Positions 62,088-64,000 of a stretch of DNA of 64,000 nt are shown one piece after another. Numbering within the stretch: position 1 is the stretch's first letter; every line of letters starts with the position of its first letter. Both the position numbers and the translations under genes were made by a program. Below the pieces are notes generated by a model that did no database searches, had not been told where the DNA came from, and saw only the letters and a list, made by a program, of their open reading frames with translations. Origin of the DNA: Psychrobacter sp. UBA3962 (lineage in GTDB: Bacteria > Pseudomonadota > Gammaproteobacteria > Pseudomonadales > Moraxellaceae); NCBI RefSeq assembly GCF_002385225.1, contig NZ_DGDC01000010.1:62001-126000 (forward strand). The letters are read 5' to 3'.

Positions 62088-62744
62088 TTATTCAGAAACC
62101 ATAACTGCAGATTCGATGATAACAGGCTCTTTTGGCACATCAGCATGCATACCGTAACGACCTGTTGGAACGCCTTCAATTTTCTTAACCACATCCATGC
62201 CGCTGGTTACTTTACCAAATACAGTGTAGCCCCAACCTTGCATGTTTTTGCCAGAATGGTTTAAGAAAGCGTTGTTTTTTACGTTAATAAAGAACTGGCT
62301 AGTGGCTGAATGTGGGTCTTGAGTACGAGCCATAGCGATTGTGCCTTCTTCGTTCTTAAGGCCATTGTCTGCTTCGTTTTCGATAGGAGCGTTTGTGCTC
62401 TTTTCGTTCATGTCAGCGTCCATACCGCCGCCCTGTACCATGAAGTCTGGGATAACGCGATGGAAAATAGTGCCATCATAGTGACCAGATTTTACGTAAG
62501 ACACGAAGTTTTCTACAGTCTTAGGTGCTTTTTCAGAATTTAATTCGATAACTACTTCACCCATTGAGGTGTTTAACTGAACTACAGGCATATCACTCAT
62601 TTTTGTATCCTTAACATTGGTTGTAACATTGGTGTTGGTATTGGTGCCGGCATTATTAGTTGGGGTTGTATTGGTGTTGGTACAGCCCATTAAAAAAAGA
62701 GGCATCATTAAAGTGCCAAAACCTAAAGTTTTAAATGCATTCAC
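62088..62744 (-). CDS. Peptidyl-prolyl cis-trans isomerase (cyclophilin), probable lipoprotein
   Basis: A cyclophilin-type prolyl isomerase: [48 protein letters not shown] with the catalytic arginine, [17 protein letters not shown], and [16 protein letters not shown]. The usual cytoplasmic PpiB lacks a leader. This one has a signal sequence ending in LFLMGC, a lipobox, if translation starts at GTG 62744, which has AGGA six bases upstream. A TTG at 62792 would place 16 polar residues before it. A linker rich in N and T ([20 protein letters not shown]) joins the anchor to the enzyme. It is probably exported and attached to a membrane. Confidence 0.88.
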   Translation of the reverse strand: MNAFKTLGFGTLMMPLFLMGCTNTNTTPTNNAGTNTNTNVTTNVKDTKMSDMPVVQLNTSMGEVVIELNSEKAPKTVENFVSYVKSGHYDGTIFHRVIPDFMVQGGGMDADMNEKSTNAPIENEADNGLKNEEGTIAMARTQDPHSATSQFFINVKNNAFLNHSGKNMQGWGYTVFGKVTSGMDVVKKIEGVPTGRYGMHADVPKEPVIIESAVMVSE

Positions 62745-62792
62745 AAGATGTCCTAGAGGGCTTTTATTGGACTGAGTGCCAAATAAACCCAA

Positions 62793-63099
62793 GCTATATT
62801 AACATTTGATTAATAATTGGTTTTTTTAGGGGTTAAAGATATTAACTACAACCAAGTCTTCGTTAATTTATTTCTGCTAGTAGCAGATAACCCCTTGTTT
62901 AAAAGGCGTATTAACTCTATATAAGTATTATTATTTAGTATATAGAATGGATACGCTTAAATTTAAAGGGGTAGTCTAACCTCTTTTTTTTAGGTTGTCA
63001 TGTGTCTAGCTGTTACAGGGTTTGGTAAACCTGATAGAATGGGGCAAATTTTTACAAATTCAAAAGTAATACCCAAGTTTTTATAGGAGAAGTAATTCG
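62793..63099. other. Divergent intergenic region before glnS with a 15-bp perfect palindrome
   Basis: About 300 bp between the cyclophilin and glnS genes. TCTGCTAGTAGCAGA (62873-62887) is a perfect 7-1-7 palindrome, operator-like in size and symmetry. It lies about 130 bp upstream of the cyclophilin start and 210 bp upstream of glnS. AGGAGA (63085-63090) is the glnS ribosome binding site. No confident promoter pair was found. Confidence 0.5.
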
Positions 63100-64000
63100 A
63101 TGAGTACTGAAAATAATAAAACAAATGCCTCAGCTGAGCCCAAAGAGGATCAAAAAAACGATTTTATTCGTCACATCATCCGTGAAGATGTTGCCAACGA
63201 CAAATATGAGCAGATTATCACTCGCTTCCCGCCAGAGCCGAATGGCTATTTGCACTTGGGTCATGTGAAATCAATCTGCCTAAACTTTGGTATTGCTAAA
63301 GAGTTTGAGGGTATTTGTAACCTACGTTTTGATGACACCAACCCCACCGCCGAAAAGCAGGATTATATTGATAATATCAAAAATGATGTTAAATGGCTGG
63401 GTTTTGAGTGGGCGGATAAGCCTTACTATGCTTCTGATTATTTCGATCAGTTACATGAGTGGGCCATTAAGCTAATTAAGCAAGGCGATGCTTATGTAGA
63501 CTTGCAAACTCCTGAACAAATTCGTGAAACTCGAGGATCATTTAATGAACCAGGTAAACCTTCTCCGCAGCGTGATGCGAGTGTAGAGGATAACTTACAG
63601 CGTTTTGACGATATGAAAAACGGTAAGTATGCAGAAGGTGAAGCGGTATTGCGTGCCAAGATTGATATGGCCAGCCCTAATATGAACATGCGTGACCCTG
63701 TAATCTACCGTGTGATGAAACAGTCGCATCACCAAACGGGCGACAAATGGTGCATCTATCCGATGTACGATTACGCCCATCCTTTATCAGATGCGATTGA
63801 GGGGATTACCCATTCAATTTGTACTCTAGAGTTTGAGGATCACCGTCCATTTTATGATTGGGCAGTAGAGAAAGTTAGTGCTGAAGGGGGTATTAAATAC
63901 CCACCCCATCAATACGAGTTCAGCCGTCTAAATGTTGACCATACCATGACCAGTAAGCGTAAGCTTAAGCAATTGGTAGATGAAGGCATTGTGACTGGTT
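63100..64000 (+). CDS. glnS: Glutaminyl-tRNA synthetase (3' end outside window)
   Basis: GlnS charges tRNA-Gln with glutamine. The first 300 codons are visible. After a short polar leader comes [15 protein letters not shown], the class I signature [18 protein letters not shown] (the HIGH motif as HLGH), [51 protein letters not shown], and [17 protein letters not shown], which holds the KMSKS-type loop as MTSKR. The frame stays open to the last base. ATG 63100 is preceded by AGGAGA. Confidence 0.97.
   Translation, partial: MSTENNKTNASAEPKEDQKNDFIRHIIREDVANDKYEQIITRFPPEPNGYLHLGHVKSICLNFGIAKEFEGICNLRFDDTNPTAEKQDYIDNIKNDVKWLGFEWADKPYYASDYFDQLHEWAIKLIKQGDAYVDLQTPEQIRETRGSFNEPGKPSPQRDASVEDNLQRFDDMKNGKYAEGEAVLRAKIDMASPNMNMRDPVIYRVMKQSHHQTGDKWCIYPMYDYAHPLSDAIEGITHSICTLEFEDHRPFYDWAVEKVSAEGGIKYPPHQYEFSRLNVDHTMTSKRKLKQLVDEGIVTG

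Overview
The window is a stretch of core chromosome from a gammaproteobacterium, most likely a Moraxellaceae member of the Psychrobacter type. This is inferred from gene content and order (accD-folC, rplM-rpsI-petABC-sspAB, rhodanese-grxC-secB, a fused two-domain polyphosphate:AMP phosphotransferase, Q/N-rich protein extensions) and from the moderate, AT-leaning base composition. It was not tested by a database search. No insertion sequence, prophage, integrase, CRISPR array or rRNA operon was seen. Both window ends cut a gene (accD at the left, glnS at the right).

Layout. 0-2 kb: end of accD, then folC. 2.2-7.7 kb: a complete type I secretion trio (TolC-like outer membrane protein, LapB-like ABC exporter with a long disordered tail, HlyD/LapC-like adaptor) without a substrate gene in view. 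7.9-8.2 kb: tRNA-Val and tRNA-Asp between a strong promoter and a terminator. 8.4-9.9 kb: an aldehyde dehydrogenase. 10.0-12.9 kb: a nitric-oxide/iron region with an NsrR-type Rrf2 regulator, a CopD-family membrane protein and nnrS preceded by an NsrR-like operator. Next to it is a near-consensus Fur box with a promoter and a terminator on the minus strand, a candidate Fur-controlled small RNA. 12.9-18 kb: a ThiF/MoeB-like E1 enzyme, an ABC1-family kinase, aroQ, a cold shock protein and an RhlB-type helicase. 18-25.5 kb: a TauE/SafE-like protein and ccoS, ydcF-murB-LMW phosphatase, hslR-ilvA, and divergent rpiA. 25.6-34 kb: alpha/beta hydrolase, argF, alr, ubiB and ubiE-ubiJ for ubiquinone synthesis, and an uncharacterised protein. 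34-38 kb: pap (polyphosphate:AMP phosphotransferase, preceded by a Pho-box-like site) and pit phosphate transporter, a probable phosphate/polyphosphate pair. 38.5-41 kb: recJ and a TRIC-like channel. 41.3-46.3 kb: rplM-rpsI, petABC and sspAB, each unit bounded by its own terminator. 46.5-51 kb: rsmD, mrdA (PBP2) and a DUF445 membrane protein. 51.5-56.3 kb: ccmF-ccmG-ccmH-ccmI for cytochrome c maturation, which serves the petC cytochrome c1 encoded 8 kb away. 56.5-64 kb: adk, secB, grxC, rhodanese, rsgA, orn, lpxH, a lipoprotein-type cyclophilin and glnS.

The most promising unannotated signals are regulatory. They are the Fur box plus minus-strand promoter and terminator at 12.58-12.79 kb, the NsrR-like operator before nnrS, a structured rplM leader, a Pho-box-like site before pap, and a promoter-terminator pair in front of pit. 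At the protein level the notable features are an NsrR with an insertion between its cluster cysteines, a UbiE with a roughly 115-residue Q/N-rich front extension, and a T1SS ATPase with a roughly 150-residue disordered tail. Intergenic DNA also carries several short (11-20 bp) tandem duplications.
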